64,000 nucleotides of DNA. Origin: G965250275 sp965250275 (GTDB lineage Bacteria; Pseudomonadota; Alphaproteobacteria; Rhodobacterales; Rhodobacteraceae). Location of the stretch: the NCBI GenBank assembly GCA_965250275.1, contig OZ252297.1, positions 2,666,001 through 2,730,000 of the forward strand, read 5' to 3'. A model generated the notes under the pieces. It searched no databases. It was not told the DNA's origin and saw nothing but the letters and a program-made list of their open reading frames with translations. Of this stretch, positions 25,576 through 35,577 are shown piece by piece (within the stretch, counting starts at the first letter, position 1; each line of letters begins with the position of its first letter). Both the position numbers and the translations under genes were made by a program.

Positions 25576-26572
25576 AGACCTGCCCGCCCATAAGGCGGTC
25601 AAGCTCTGCTTCGATGGCCGGAATGTCAATATCCGCTGGCGTCTTGCGGGCCTCCAACGCGGCTTCGGCACGCCGTTGCGCCACGTCCGTCATGGTGCCT
25701 GCAGCCGAGGCCACCTCCATGCGGGCATCGAGCGTCCCGTTGCAAAACAGAATGACATCGCACCCCGCGATCAGTGCGGCACGCGTCCGGGTTGCCAGAT
25801 CTCCCTGCAGCGCGCTCATCGAAAGATCATCGGTCATGATCAGCCCGTCAAACCCGATCCGATCCCGGATCATCGTCATGACCGCGGGTGACAGCGTCGC
25901 GGGCGCTGCATCGAAGGCCTCGTAGACCAGATGCGCCGTCATCCCGAGAGGCAAATCGTTCAGCGCCCGAAACGCCGCGAAGTCAGTGTCTTCCAGGGCT
26001 TCGGGGTCCGCGTCGACATGCGGCAGATCATAGTGGCTGTCCTGTGCCGACCGTCCATGGCCCGGCATATGTTTGACAACTGGAAGAACGCCGCCTTCCA
26101 GATGGGCGTCGGCCACCGCCCGCCCGATCGCGATAACCTGGGCAACATCACTGCCGTAACAGCGATTGCGCAGGAAAGGGTGTGTATCCGGCATCGCGAT
26201 ATCGACCAGCGGGGCGCAATTGCTGTCCACCCCCACGGCACGCAACTCATGGGCAATGAGCCTGTAGCGCAGATACATCGACCGGGCCGCGTGCGCTCCG
26301 GCCAATTGGACCTGTTCCAATGGCGCCAGCCACTCCCGCCAGTGCGGAGCGCGCAGCCGCTGAACCCGGCCACCCTCCTGATCGATCGTGATCGGCGCCT
26401 CTCGCCCGACTGCCGCACGCATCTCGTCACACAAAGCCCGCACCTGATCCGGGGTGTCGATGTTGCGCGCAAACAAGATGAAGCCATACGGATCCGCGTC
26501 TCGAAAAAACCGGGTTTCCTCCGGGGTCAGCCGCAGCCCTTCGGCATCAAGAATGGTCGCCCCGAATGTCAC
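25565..26572 (-). CDS. nagZ: Beta-N-acetylhexosaminidase NagZ
   Basis: 335-residue glycoside hydrolase family 3 enzyme that removes GlcNAc from anhydromuropeptides in the cytoplasm during peptidoglycan recycling. Visible motifs: GFILFARNIDTPDQVRALCDEMR (about 29-51), IDQEGGRVQRL (about 61-71), KHMPGHGRSAQDSHYDLP (about 165-182), with the catalytic His in it, and the nucleophile Asp in MTDDLSM (about 246-252). GTG 26572 overlaps the stop of the SPOR gene in a GTGA arrangement and sits where the family N-terminus should start. It works in the same pathway as anmK elsewhere in this window. Confidence 0.94.
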   Translation of the reverse strand: MTFGATILDAEGLRLTPEETRFFRDADPYGFILFARNIDTPDQVRALCDEMRAAVGREAPITIDQEGGRVQRLRAPHWREWLAPLEQVQLAGAHAARSMYLRYRLIAHELRAVGVDSNCAPLVDIAMPDTHPFLRNRCYGSDVAQVIAIGRAVADAHLEGGVLPVVKHMPGHGRSAQDSHYDLPHVDADPEALEDTDFAAFRALNDLPLGMTAHLVYEAFDAAPATLSPAVMTMIRDRIGFDGLIMTDDLSMSALQGDLATRTRAALIAGCDVILFCNGTLDARMEVASAAGTMTDVAQRRAEAALEARKTPADIDIPAIEAELDRLMGGQVYGG

Positions 26573-27603
26573 TTCAGCGTCACCGGGATACAGTCCGCGC
26601 CCTCTGCGACGAGCGCTGAGCAAAAGCGGCGGGCGTCGCTCAAATCATCAAAGCCCATGGCGCGCAGGCGATAGAAGGTGCGCCCTCCGCTGCTGGCCTT
26701 TTGCACAATGCGCGTTTTGTCCTGAAGATAGGCGCCAAATTCTCCGTTCAGCCGGGTCCATTCACTGCGTGCAACTTCTGCGCTCTCATAGGCGCCCAGC
26801 TGTGCCAGTCGCGTTCCCTTTGGCAAGGTGTCAGGGTCCGCTTCGACCGGCTCCTCCTTTGCCACTGCCGGAACCGGGTCCGGCGTGGCGGTTCTGAGGA
26901 CCGCCTGTGTCGGACGCAATTGCGGACGCAACGATCGGGGCAGACCGGGACCGGTCAGCACCGCGGGCTCCGGGACCGCAGATGCTGCCGCAGACTCTGG
27001 TTCGGGCACCGCTGTTTCCGGCTTCGATGGCGCAGGGGCGACGGTCAATTCCCGTGCAACAGCAGGCTCCACCTGCGGCAACGACACCTCAGCCGCCGCC
27101 AAGGTTGCGGCCGGCGCAGGCGTTTCTTCCGAAGGCTCATCTGACACAACCTGCGCGACAACAGCATCAACCGTTTGGGCGCGCTCCTCCTGGTCAGCCG
27201 CTGCCATATCCATCATTGCGGCGGAGTTCGCGGGCGGCAGGTCTTTCATCGGCACGTCTTCATCGGTCAGGTCGACCGGTTTCGGCGCAAGCATCAGCCG
27301 GTCCGCCGGATCGGCCGCCGTGCCCTGTGCCGCAACGGTATTGACGGCAAATCCCTGATGCGCTGCCGGGCGCCCACCCGGATGCTGGGGCTGTTCCCGC
27401 ATCGGGCCTTCGATTGCGCGGACAACCGGGACGCCGTTTACGTCCCGTGCCACAAGCTTGTACCCCCAGACGCCGATCCCAACCACCAGCGAGAGCGACA
27501 TCATCGCACCCGTTACGCCGGCAAGCCGCGCCAGACGCGACGGCTTGGGAACCGCATGCGGGTCGTACTCCGCCATGTCGGATGTTGCATTGAAATCTGC
27601 CAT
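26569..27603 (-). CDS. SPOR domain-containing membrane protein
   Basis: 344 residues: cytoplasmic N-terminus, one transmembrane helix (about 27-48), a long Pro/Ala/Glu-rich periplasmic linker (about 60-255), and a C-terminal SPOR domain (about 262-344) starting at TRLAQLGAYESAEVARSEW. SPOR domains bind denuded septal peptidoglycan, so a division-site role is likely. ATG 27603 is used. It begins 81 bases after the argS stop and overlaps nagZ by 4 bases, so it forms an operon with nagZ-scpA-scpB. Confidence 0.9.
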   Translation of the reverse strand: MADFNATSDMAEYDPHAVPKPSRLARLAGVTGAMMSLSLVVGIGVWGYKLVARDVNGVPVVRAIEGPMREQPQHPGGRPAAHQGFAVNTVAAQGTAADPADRLMLAPKPVDLTDEDVPMKDLPPANSAAMMDMAAADQEERAQTVDAVVAQVVSDEPSEETPAPAATLAAAEVSLPQVEPAVARELTVAPAPSKPETAVPEPESAAASAVPEPAVLTGPGLPRSLRPQLRPTQAVLRTATPDPVPAVAKEEPVEADPDTLPKGTRLAQLGAYESAEVARSEWTRLNGEFGAYLQDKTRIVQKASSGGRTFYRLRAMGFDDLSDARRFCSALVAEGADCIPVTLK

Positions 27604-27684
27604 GCCCGCCTCACCGCCCATTCCGGCCCGTTTTGGGGCCTTGGGTCTCTTGATCTGCCTCGGACCGGCGATGTGCGCGATTTG

Positions 27685-29430
27685 TTACCGCATCTCCTGC
27701 GCCGGTGTGACACCAAGAATACCAAGCCCGGCGGAAATAACAACGGAAACGGCCCGCGCGAGGGCGATTTTCGCCTGAGTTGTTGCGGCATCTTCCTCGT
27801 GCAGAAATCTCAGAGCAGGGATGTCGTTGCCGCGGTTCCAAAGGGCATGGAAATCACCGGCCATTTCGTAGAGATAGAACGCAATGCGGTGTGGTTCGTT
27901 GGTGCGGGCGGCGATCTCGACAAGGCGCGGCCACTCGGCAAGTTTCCGCGCCACGGCCAACTCGGCCTCGTGATCAAGACGACCGAGATCGGCAGTCAGC
28001 AGCGTTGTATCCGAAACATCGATTCCCGCCTCCGTGGCCCGGCGCAGAACACTCATGACCCGCGCATGGGCGTACTGGACGTAGAACACCGGGTTTTCGC
28101 GGCTCTGCTCCAGCACCTTGTCAAAGTCGAAGTCCAGCGGCGCGTCGTTCTTCCGGGTGAGCATCACGAAGCGTGTCACATCCGGACCGACCTGATCGAC
28201 CACATCCCGCAACGTGACGAAGTTTCCGGCGCGCTTGGACATCTTGAACGGCTCCCCGTTCTTGAAGAGCCGCACCAATTGCGTGAGCTTGATATCGAGC
28301 GGCACAGTCCCGTCACTGAGCGCGGACACCGCAGCTTTCATGCGTTTGACGTAGCCGCCATGATCAGCCCCGAACACATCGATCAGTGCGTCGAAGCCTC
28401 TGGTAATCTTGTCATAATGGTACGCGATGTCCGGAGCGAAATAGGTCCAGTTCCCGTCCGATTTCATGATCGGGCGATCGACGTCGTCGCCGTGATCGGT
28501 GGATTTGAACAGGGTCTGCTCGCGGGGTTCCCAGTCTTCGGGCTTCTTGCCTTTGGGGGGCTCCAGCGTCCCACGGTAGATCAGATCCTTTTCAAGAAGG
28601 TCTTCGATCGCGGCTTCGATCCGGCCCGTGCCATAGAGCGACTTTTCAGAGAAAAACACGTCCATCTCGACCCCCAAAGCGGCCAGGTCCGCCCGGATCA
28701 GGTGCATCATCGCATCCGTCGCGTAGTCACGCATTTCTTCGAGCCAGACCTCCTCGGGCTGGTCTGCCCAGACATCGCCGCGCGCCTCCGCCAGCGCCTG
28801 CCCCACCGGGATCAGGTAGTCGCCTGGATAGGTCCCGTCTTCAAAGGCGACGTCCCGGCCCAACGCCTCCAGGTACCGCAGATAGACAGAACGGGCGAGA
28901 ACATCGACCTGTGCGCCACCGTCGTTGATGTAGTACTCGCGGGTCACTGCATGGCCCGAATAATCCAGCAAACTGGCCAGCGCATCGCCGAACACGGCAC
29001 CACGGGTGTGCCCGACATGCAACGGCCCCGTAGGATTGGCCGAGACGAATTCGACATTGACCTTCAGTCCCTGCCCCATGTCCGAACGCCCAAAGTCGTC
29101 ACCCGATTTGAGCGCCGTCGCCACGATGTCCTGCCAGACGGAGGGCGCGAGCCGCAGATTCAGGAACCCGGGGCCTGCCACCTGCACATCCGTGATGCGC
29201 GGGTCGTCCCCGAGACGGTCGGCAAGCGCCTGCGCGATGTCACGGGGCTTGGCCTGCGCCGGCTTGGCGAGCACCATGGCGGCGTTTGTAGCCATGTCGC
29301 CGTGACCCGCGTCGCGGGGCGGTTCCACCGTCACATTGTGCATATCGAGATCAGCCGGAAGGATACCATCCGCCTGCATCGCGGCGAGCGTGTCCACCAC
29401 AAGTGAACGGATGTCAGTGAATAGGTTCAT
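27685..29430 (-). CDS. argS: Arginine-tRNA ligase
   Basis: 581-residue class I synthetase charging tRNA-Arg. The N-terminal tRNA D-loop-binding domain (about 1-95) precedes the HIGH-like motif in NPTGPLHVGHTRG (about 130-142); KMSKRAGN (about 393-400) is the KMSKS-like loop; the C-terminal DALR anticodon-binding domain covers about 455-581, ending LGILGVTPAQEMR. ATG 29430 (MNLFTDIRSLV) is the conserved start; the frame upstream of it is not conserved. dgt ends 56 bases upstream. Confidence 0.96.
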   Translation of the reverse strand: MNLFTDIRSLVVDTLAAMQADGILPADLDMHNVTVEPPRDAGHGDMATNAAMVLAKPAQAKPRDIAQALADRLGDDPRITDVQVAGPGFLNLRLAPSVWQDIVATALKSGDDFGRSDMGQGLKVNVEFVSANPTGPLHVGHTRGAVFGDALASLLDYSGHAVTREYYINDGGAQVDVLARSVYLRYLEALGRDVAFEDGTYPGDYLIPVGQALAEARGDVWADQPEEVWLEEMRDYATDAMMHLIRADLAALGVEMDVFFSEKSLYGTGRIEAAIEDLLEKDLIYRGTLEPPKGKKPEDWEPREQTLFKSTDHGDDVDRPIMKSDGNWTYFAPDIAYHYDKITRGFDALIDVFGADHGGYVKRMKAAVSALSDGTVPLDIKLTQLVRLFKNGEPFKMSKRAGNFVTLRDVVDQVGPDVTRFVMLTRKNDAPLDFDFDKVLEQSRENPVFYVQYAHARVMSVLRRATEAGIDVSDTTLLTADLGRLDHEAELAVARKLAEWPRLVEIAARTNEPHRIAFYLYEMAGDFHALWNRGNDIPALRFLHEEDAATTQAKIALARAVSVVISAGLGILGVTPAQEMR

Positions 29431-29486
29431 ATCAGCCAAATCCTTTGGGTTGGGCTGCGGTTTAGCATGGGCGTCGACAACGTCAA

Positions 29487-30626
29487 TCAGACACCAAACA
29501 ACCGGGTGTGTTCCTGAAGGGCAAATCGATCCGTCATGCCGGCGATGTAGTCGCAAACAATCCGGGCCAGATCGGTTTCGCTGTCCGTTGCTGCGATGTC
29601 GCTGTGCCACCGCGCCGGCATTTGCAACGGTTCTGCGAGGTAGAAGGGAAACAGATCTTCCACCACCTTGGTGACCTCGGCCCGCTTGGCCATCACGCTG
29701 GGGGCCCGGTACATTCGCCGGAACAAGAATCCCCGGATCTCTTTCAGGGCCGCCTGAACGTCGTCCGAGAACTGAATGACAGAATGGGGCAAGGCGCGGA
29801 TTTCGACTACTGTCTGCGCACCTGATTGATCCAGCAAACGGCGTGAGGTTTCGATCACGTCCGCCACCATGACACCGAACACACCACGCAGGGCTTCGTG
29901 GCGTCGGCGCTTGGGATCAAGACCGGGATATTGCGCATCCACGCCGGCAAAAGCGTCACGCAGCATCGGCAATGTGGCGATTTCATCATCGGTGAACAGT
30001 CTGGCGCGCAAGCCATCATGCAGATCGTGGTTGTTATAGGCGATGTCGTCAGACAGGGCCGCCACCTGCGCCTCCGCACTTGCATGGGTGTGCAGTTCCA
30101 GATCATGCACTGCGTCGTACTCGGCCAGCGCCCATGGAAGCTGACCCGTCACTGGACCATTATGCTTGGCGATGCCCTCCAGCGTTTCCCAGGTCAGATT
30201 GCAACCGTCAAACGCTGCGTAATGCCGCTCGAGCTTCGTGACGATGCGAATGGCCTGCGCGTTGTGATCGAACCCTCCATAAGGTGCCATCAGCGCATGC
30301 AACGCATCCTCGCCTGTGTGTCCAAACGGGGTGTGGCCAAGGTCGTGCGCCAGCGCCACCGCCTCAGTAAGCTCGGAATTCAACCCCAGTGCGCCGGCCA
30401 ATGTGCGCGCAACCTGCGCGACCTCGATCGAATGGGTCAGTCGCGTGCGGTAGTAGTCGCCCTCATGTTCCACAAACACTTGCGTTTTGTGTTTCAGACG
30501 TCGAAACGCCGAGGCGTGAATGATCCTGTCCCGGTCGCGTTGAAAGCACGACCTGAAACTGCTCTCCTCTTCCGGCACCAGCCGTCCCCTGGTCTGGTGC
30601 GGGTCCGAGGCATAGGGCGCGCGCAT
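29487..30626 (-). CDS. dgt: Deoxyguanosinetriphosphate triphosphohydrolase-like protein
   Basis: 379-residue HD-domain phosphohydrolase that releases triphosphate from dNTPs. The start RGRLVPEEESSFRSCFQRDRDRIIHASAFRRLKHKTQVF (about 12-51) is diagnostic, and ALAHDLGHTPFGHTGEDAL (about 90-109) provides the HD metal site. It is the first gene of the minus-strand dgt-argS-SPOR-nagZ-scpAB run and is divergent from erpA. Together with dcd and nrdJ it places three dNTP-pool genes in this window. Confidence 0.93.
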   Translation of the reverse strand: MRAPYASDPHQTRGRLVPEEESSFRSCFQRDRDRIIHASAFRRLKHKTQVFVEHEGDYYRTRLTHSIEVAQVARTLAGALGLNSELTEAVALAHDLGHTPFGHTGEDALHALMAPYGGFDHNAQAIRIVTKLERHYAAFDGCNLTWETLEGIAKHNGPVTGQLPWALAEYDAVHDLELHTHASAEAQVAALSDDIAYNNHDLHDGLRARLFTDDEIATLPMLRDAFAGVDAQYPGLDPKRRRHEALRGVFGVMVADVIETSRRLLDQSGAQTVVEIRALPHSVIQFSDDVQAALKEIRGFLFRRMYRAPSVMAKRAEVTKVVEDLFPFYLAEPLQMPARWHSDIAATDSETDLARIVCDYIAGMTDRFALQEHTRLFGV

Positions 30627-30706
30627 ACGCTTGGTCCTTGTGGCCTGTCCTTGCGGTTTCTATATTGCAGGGCGAAATGTAATGAAACCGGCTGGAGTGT
30701 GAGCGG

Positions 30707-31030
30707 ATGCAACTTCCCCCGAAAGTGACGGAACGCGCCTTTGAGCGTCTGGCCGAGATCGGGGCCGCGGATCAGGGTCAGGCCCTGCGCGTGGCGGTCG
30801 AAGGCGGCGGTTGTTCGGGATTTCAGTACGAGATTGCGCTGGATGAGCCCAAATCCGACGATCTGGTGCTGGAAGGAAACGGCGAAAAGGTTGTGGTCGA
30901 TGAGATATCACTGCCTTTCCTCGAAAACGCGGTGATCGATTTCAGCGAAGAACTGATCGGCGCGCGCTTCGTGATCGAAAACCCCAACGCGTCGTCCTCT
31001 TGCGGGTGCGGCACGTCCTTCTCGATGTAG
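30707..31030 (+). CDS. erpA: Iron-sulfur cluster insertion protein (HesB/IscA/ErpA family)
   Basis: 107-residue A-type carrier that delivers Fe-S clusters to apoproteins. The three conserved Cys are visible: one in EGGGCSGFQYE (about residue 35) and two in SSCGCGTSFS (about 99 and 101). GGCTGGAGTGTGAGCG precedes the ATG with GGAG as ribosome binding site. It is divergent from dgt, the usual Rhodobacterales arrangement. Distinguishing ErpA from IscA/SufA is not certain from sequence alone, since no isc or suf genes are adjacent. Confidence 0.88.
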   Translation: MQLPPKVTERAFERLAEIGAADQGQALRVAVEGGGCSGFQYEIALDEPKSDDLVLEGNGEKVVVDEISLPFLENAVIDFSEELIGARFVIENPNASSSCGCGTSFSM

Positions 31031-31386
31031 AAAGCTGCATCGCACCACCAGTTCCGGACTTGAACATCGCTCCATAAGGCATTGCAAACATGGCGCTTAC
31101 TGAAATCGTTCGGCGGTCGATTGCGATGTCCTTCGGCGATGCTGCGAAACTGGATCACTGGACAAAAAACGGAGGGCCGAGGCCCTCCGCTTAGTTTCGC
31201 CGTTCAGGCTCATCTAGTTTACCGCCCGGTGTTTTTTGCCTGCGGCCTGAACGTCGTCGGGAGCGAGCGCACCCGCCCCGTGTAAGGATGGGCAAGGACC
31301 GTTCGTCCGCCCCCACCCTGTCTCGTCGGGGTCCAGGAACACAAATGGAACCCGTGACCCCTGCGCGCCATCACCGGCGCGTTTCC
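31031..31386. other. Gene-free 356-base gap between erpA and nrdJ
   Basis: No convincing coding frame. It holds a strong minus-strand terminator (31164-31189) and a long-range inverted repeat CGTTCAGGC (31201-31209) / GCCTGAACG (31245-31253). Both fit a structured nrdJ 3' untranslated region or a small RNA. Confidence 0.4.
31164..31189 (-). terminator. Rho-independent terminator downstream of nrdJ
   Basis: On the minus strand CGGAGGGCC pairs with GGCCCTCCG almost without a loop and is followed by six T residues (31169-31164). It lies about 200 bases after the nrdJ stop. Confidence 0.8.
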
Positions 31387-34300
31387 TCAGCTACACCCGG
31401 ACGTTGCGCCGCAAGTGTTGCATTTCATGCAGGTGCCGTTGCGCACCAGCGTGTAATTGCCGCACTCGCCGCAGGGATCGCCTTCGTAGCCTTGCATTTT
31501 GGCCTTGGTCCTTGCGTCGAGTGTCACCGATCCCGAGGCCAGTGCGGTTGTCGTGGTGCTGGTCTCGGGCACAAGTGTCTGAAGGGTGCCAACCGGATCG
31601 GCCGCACCATCCAGAGCGACGGCCCCCGCCGCCCCGCCGTTCAGGACAACCAGTTCCTGCGGCAGACGTTTGCGCAGATACCCGGTCGAACTGATTTGCT
31701 TGAGCACTTCCAGTGACTTATTGGCTGCGGTCTCCGACATCTCGGCGATGTTCGAGACACCCTCTTCTTCCCCGCGACCGAGGTCGTCGAAGGTATGCCC
31801 TTCGGGCTTCACATGCGCCAGATCGGTGCGGTCCAGATAGGACACGGCCAACTCGCGGAACACGTAATCCAGGATCGAGGTTGCGTTCTTGATGCTGTCA
31901 TTGCCCTGCACCATGCCGGCCGGCTCGAACTTGGTGAACGTGAACGCATCCACAAACTCTTCCAGCGGCACACCGTATTGCAAACCCACTGACACGGCGA
32001 TGGCGAAGTTGTTCATCATGGCCCGGAAGCCTGCACCTTCCTTGTGCATGTCGATGAAGATCTCGCCCAGATTGCCATCTTCGTACTCACCGGTGCGCAG
32101 ATAGACCTTGTGTCCACCAACGATGGCCTTCTGGGTGTAACCCTTGCGCCGCTGCGGCATCTTCTCGCGATGCGATTTCACGATTTCCTTGACGATGACC
32201 TTCTCGACGATCTTCTCGGCCAGAACCGCTGCCTTCTCCTGCGGAGCGCCGCTCTCCAGTGTCTCCTGGGCTTCGGGGTCGTCCTCGACCAGTGCAGCGG
32301 CCAGCGGCTGGCTGAGTTTCGACCCGTCGCGATAAAGCGCGTTGGCCTTCACACCCAGGGACCAGCTGAGTTCATAGGCGGTCTGGCAGTCTTCGATGCT
32401 CGCATCGTTCGGCATGTTAATCGTTTTGGAGATCGCACCGGAAATGAAGCTTTGCGCCGCCGCCATCATCCGAATGTGACTGTCCACGCTCAGGAACCGC
32501 TTGCCCTTCTTGCCGCAGGGGTTGGCGCAATCGAAGATGTGGTAGTGCTCTTCTTTCAGGTGCGGTGCACCTTCCAGCGTCATGGTCCCGCAGACATGAT
32601 CATTTGCAGCATCGATGTCGGATTTCGAAAATCCGAGCGATTTCAGTAGATCAAAGGTCGGGTCATTCAGCTTTTCTGCCGGAATGCCAAGCGTGTTCTG
32701 GCAGAACTCTTCGCCCAGCGTCCATTGGTTGAAGACAAACCGGATGTCGAAGGCGCTTCCCAATGCGGCATCAACCTTGTCCAGTTCGTTTGGCCCAAAG
32801 CCGTGACCGGCCAGCGTCGTGTGATTGATCCCGGGCGCGTTGCCGATGGTGCCATGTCCGACGGCGTGAGAGACGATCTCTTCTATCTGGGAGGAGGAAT
32901 ATCCGAGATTCTCCAGCGCCGCCGGCACCGAGCGGTTGATGATCTTGAAATATCCACCGCCCGCTAGTTTCTTGAACTTCACCAGGGCGAAGTCCGGCTC
33001 AATGCCCGTTGTGTCGCAATCCATTACCAGCCCGATCGTCCCCGTCGGGGCAATCACGGTGGCCTGCGCGTTACGATACCCGTGCGCTTCACCCAGCTTA
33101 ACCGCTTCGTCCCAGGCCGACATGGCGAGTTCCACCAGTTGCGCATCGGGACAATTGGCTTGATCCAGCGGGACTGGCTTGACCGCCAGCGCCTCGTAAC
33201 CTTCGGTAGCGCCATAAGCGGCGGTGCGGTGGTTGCGCATGACGCGCAGCATGTGATCGGCATTGCGCGCATAGCCGGAAAACGCACCCAGCTCACCCGC
33301 CATCTCGGCGCTTGTTGCGTAAGAGACGCCGGTCATGATCGCCGTGAGCGCACCGCAAAGCGCGCGACCTTCGGGGCTGTCATACCCATAGCCCATGTTC
33401 ATCAGCAAACCGCCAATGTTGGCGTAGCCCAGACCGAGAGTCCGGAAATCGTAGCTGAGCTGTGCGATTTCCTTGGACGGGAATTGCGCCATCATCACGC
33501 TGATTTCGAGCGTCACGGTCCAGAGCCGGGCCGCGTGCATGTAGTCCTCGGCTTGGAACTTGCCGTCCTTCAGGAAGGTCAGCAGGTTCATGGAGGCGAG
33601 GTTACACGCGGTATCGTCGAGGAACATGTACTCCGAGCAAGGGTTCGATCCCCGGATCGGCCCGTCTTCGGGGCATGTGTGCCAGTCGTTGACCGTGTCA
33701 TGGTACTGAATGCCTGGATCGGCACAGGCCCAGGCCGCATGCCCGATCTGTTCCCACAGTGCGCGCGCCTTTACGGTTTTGGACACTGATCCGTCCGTGC
33801 GGTTGATCAGTTCCCAGTCAGCGTCCTTTTCGACCGCGGTCAGGAACGCATTCGTCACCCGGATGGAGTTGTTGGAGTTCTGGCCAGAGACAGAATTATA
33901 CGCCTCGGAATCCCAATCCGTGTCATAGGTCGGAAACTCGATGCTGGTGTGGCCCTGCCTGGCATAGTCCAGCACCCGCTTGATGTAGGTTTCCGGAATG
34001 GCAACGCTCTTGGCATCGCGAATGGCCGCTTTCAGCGCCATGTTCTTGGCCGGGTCGCATGCGTCCGCTTCAGCGCCGTCCCAAAGCCGTACCGCTTCGA
34101 AGAGGCCGTTCAGCTTTTGCTCGTGCATCTTCGAACCGGCCACGATGCTGGCGACCTTTTGCTCTTCGATGACTTTCCAGTTGATGAAATCCTCGATGTC
34201 CGGGTGGTCGGCGTCGACAATCACCATCTTGGCCGCGCGTCGCGTGGTGCCACCGGATTTAATGGCCCCCGCCGCGCGGTCGCCAATCTTCAGAAACCCC

Positions 34301-35043
34301 ATTAGGCCCGAAGATTTGCCGCCGCCGGAGAGCTTTTCGCCTTCGCCACGCAGCAGGCTGAAATTCGTGCCGGTCCCGGAACCGTATTTGAACAGGCGCG
34401 CTTCACGCACCCACAGGTCCATGATCCCGCCATCGTTCACCAGATCGTCCTGCACGCCCTGAATGAAGCAGGCATGCGGCTGCGGATGCTCGTAGGAGCT
34501 GCGCGACTTGGTCAGTTTGCCGGTTTTATAGTCGACATAGTGGTGGCCCTGAGCCGGCCCGTCGATCCCATAGGCCCAGTGCAGGCCAGTGTTGAACCAC
34601 TGTGGGGAGTTGGGCGCTGCACGCTGTGTGGCCAGCATATAGCGCATCTCGTCAAAATAGGCGCGGGCGTCTGCTTCGTCCGAGAAGTACCCGCCCTTCC
34701 AGCCCCAGTAGGCCCAGGCCCCGGCCAGCCGATCAAAAACCTGTTTGGACGAGGTCTCACCACCAAACTCGACGTCGTCCCCGTCAGGGACAGACCGCCA
34801 CAGAAACTCGGGCACGTTCTTTTCACGTACCTTCTTGAGCTTGCTGGGCACACCGGCCTTGCGGAAGTACTTCTGTGCGATGACGTCGCTGGCCACCTGG
34901 CTCCAGCTATCGGGAACCTCAATATCTTCAAGCCGGAACACCACAGTCCCGTCGGGATTGCGAATCTCCGAGGTGACCGAAACAAAGTCCAATTCCGCGT
35001 AGGCGTCCTGCCCGGATTTCGTAAATTTTCTGTCAATCTTCAT
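31387..35043 (-). CDS. nrdJ: Vitamin B12-dependent ribonucleoside-diphosphate reductase (class II)
   Basis: 1218 residues; makes deoxyribonucleotides with adenosylcobalamin, without needing oxygen. Segments visible include ENVPEFLWRSVPD near the N-terminus, GSGTGTNFSLLRGEGEKLSGGGKSSGLMGFLKIGDRAAGAIKSGGTTRRAAKMV (about 220-273), NPCSEYMFLDDTACNLASMNL (about 463-483) with active-site Cys, and APTGTIG (about 670). A Cys-rich zinc-ribbon C-terminus has CGECGNYTLVRNGTCMKC. ATG 35043 (MKIDRKFTKSG) is conserved. It is a single gene with a far-downstream terminator. No class I reductase genes are present here. Confidence 0.96.
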   Translation of the reverse strand: MKIDRKFTKSGQDAYAELDFVSVTSEIRNPDGTVVFRLEDIEVPDSWSQVASDVIAQKYFRKAGVPSKLKKVREKNVPEFLWRSVPDGDDVEFGGETSSKQVFDRLAGAWAYWGWKGGYFSDEADARAYFDEMRYMLATQRAAPNSPQWFNTGLHWAYGIDGPAQGHHYVDYKTGKLTKSRSSYEHPQPHACFIQGVQDDLVNDGGIMDLWVREARLFKYGSGTGTNFSLLRGEGEKLSGGGKSSGLMGFLKIGDRAAGAIKSGGTTRRAAKMVIVDADHPDIEDFINWKVIEEQKVASIVAGSKMHEQKLNGLFEAVRLWDGAEADACDPAKNMALKAAIRDAKSVAIPETYIKRVLDYARQGHTSIEFPTYDTDWDSEAYNSVSGQNSNNSIRVTNAFLTAVEKDADWELINRTDGSVSKTVKARALWEQIGHAAWACADPGIQYHDTVNDWHTCPEDGPIRGSNPCSEYMFLDDTACNLASMNLLTFLKDGKFQAEDYMHAARLWTVTLEISVMMAQFPSKEIAQLSYDFRTLGLGYANIGGLLMNMGYGYDSPEGRALCGALTAIMTGVSYATSAEMAGELGAFSGYARNADHMLRVMRNHRTAAYGATEGYEALAVKPVPLDQANCPDAQLVELAMSAWDEAVKLGEAHGYRNAQATVIAPTGTIGLVMDCDTTGIEPDFALVKFKKLAGGGYFKIINRSVPAALENLGYSSSQIEEIVSHAVGHGTIGNAPGINHTTLAGHGFGPNELDKVDAALGSAFDIRFVFNQWTLGEEFCQNTLGIPAEKLNDPTFDLLKSLGFSKSDIDAANDHVCGTMTLEGAPHLKEEHYHIFDCANPCGKKGKRFLSVDSHIRMMAAAQSFISGAISKTINMPNDASIEDCQTAYELSWSLGVKANALYRDGSKLSQPLAAALVEDDPEAQETLESGAPQEKAAVLAEKIVEKVIVKEIVKSHREKMPQRRKGYTQKAIVGGHKVYLRTGEYEDGNLGEIFIDMHKEGAGFRAMMNNFAIAVSVGLQYGVPLEEFVDAFTFTKFEPAGMVQGNDSIKNATSILDYVFRELAVSYLDRTDLAHVKPEGHTFDDLGRGEEEGVSNIAEMSETAANKSLEVLKQISSTGYLRKRLPQELVVLNGGAAGAVALDGAADPVGTLQTLVPETSTTTTALASGSVTLDARTKAKMQGYEGDPCGECGNYTLVRNGTCMKCNTCGATSGCS

Positions 35044-35577
35044 CTTCGCTGCCTCTGTATTCCAGCTTCCATTCCCTTGCCGCCCCCGGACGGCTGATGC
35101 GCGCGTGGAACGCACACCGAGTGCCTTGGCGGGAAGACAAGAGGTCTCGCGCTCTGGCACAGTTCATTGCGCACAGTTCGGCTTGACCGCCTGATAACTC
35201 GAAAGTGTTGTCCGTCCCTGCCCCGTCGCTGTCCCTGGCTTTGCTACCAGATTTAGTGGCTCAACAACCGGCTCACACAACCTGACGTATCGGGACATAG
35301 ATCGTCAACGGAATTTTTGGGGAATTTGTGACTCTTTTCTGTTGACCCACGCGGCGGTCTGTATCGGCGCGCGCACAGGGGTGATTCATCGTCTGCAATG
35401 GCGCGCTTCTCGGGCTCTGAAATTCTCAAATCATTGCCGTGACTTGCCGGGGCTCGTTCACCCCGCACCTGCAGGCCACACACTGTGTGAAACTGACTTG
35501 AAACTGCATACAATCGCCCCAGAACTGACGTATTGTCTCGATACCGTTGTGTCGCGAAAATGCACCGGAGACAGCCC
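35044..35577. promoter_or_regulatory. Divergent intergenic region upstream of nrdJ
   Basis: 534 bases without a convincing gene. It must carry the nrdJ promoter and leader and the promoter of the lipoprotein gene. A partial match to an NrdR box, CCACTAAATCTGGTAG, lies on the minus strand at 35244-35259, but it fits only about 10 of 16 positions. I found no B12 box here. Confidence 0.35.

Noticed and set aside
27175..29406. Very long plus-strand open frame (743 codons) opposite the SPOR and argS genes
   Set aside because: It is antisense to clearly conserved argS; composition is Arg/His-rich as expected for a shadow of a high-GC gene.
35199..35260. NrdR boxes upstream of nrdJ
   Set aside because: One partial match (about 10 of 16) and no clear second box at the usual spacing; not enough to claim.
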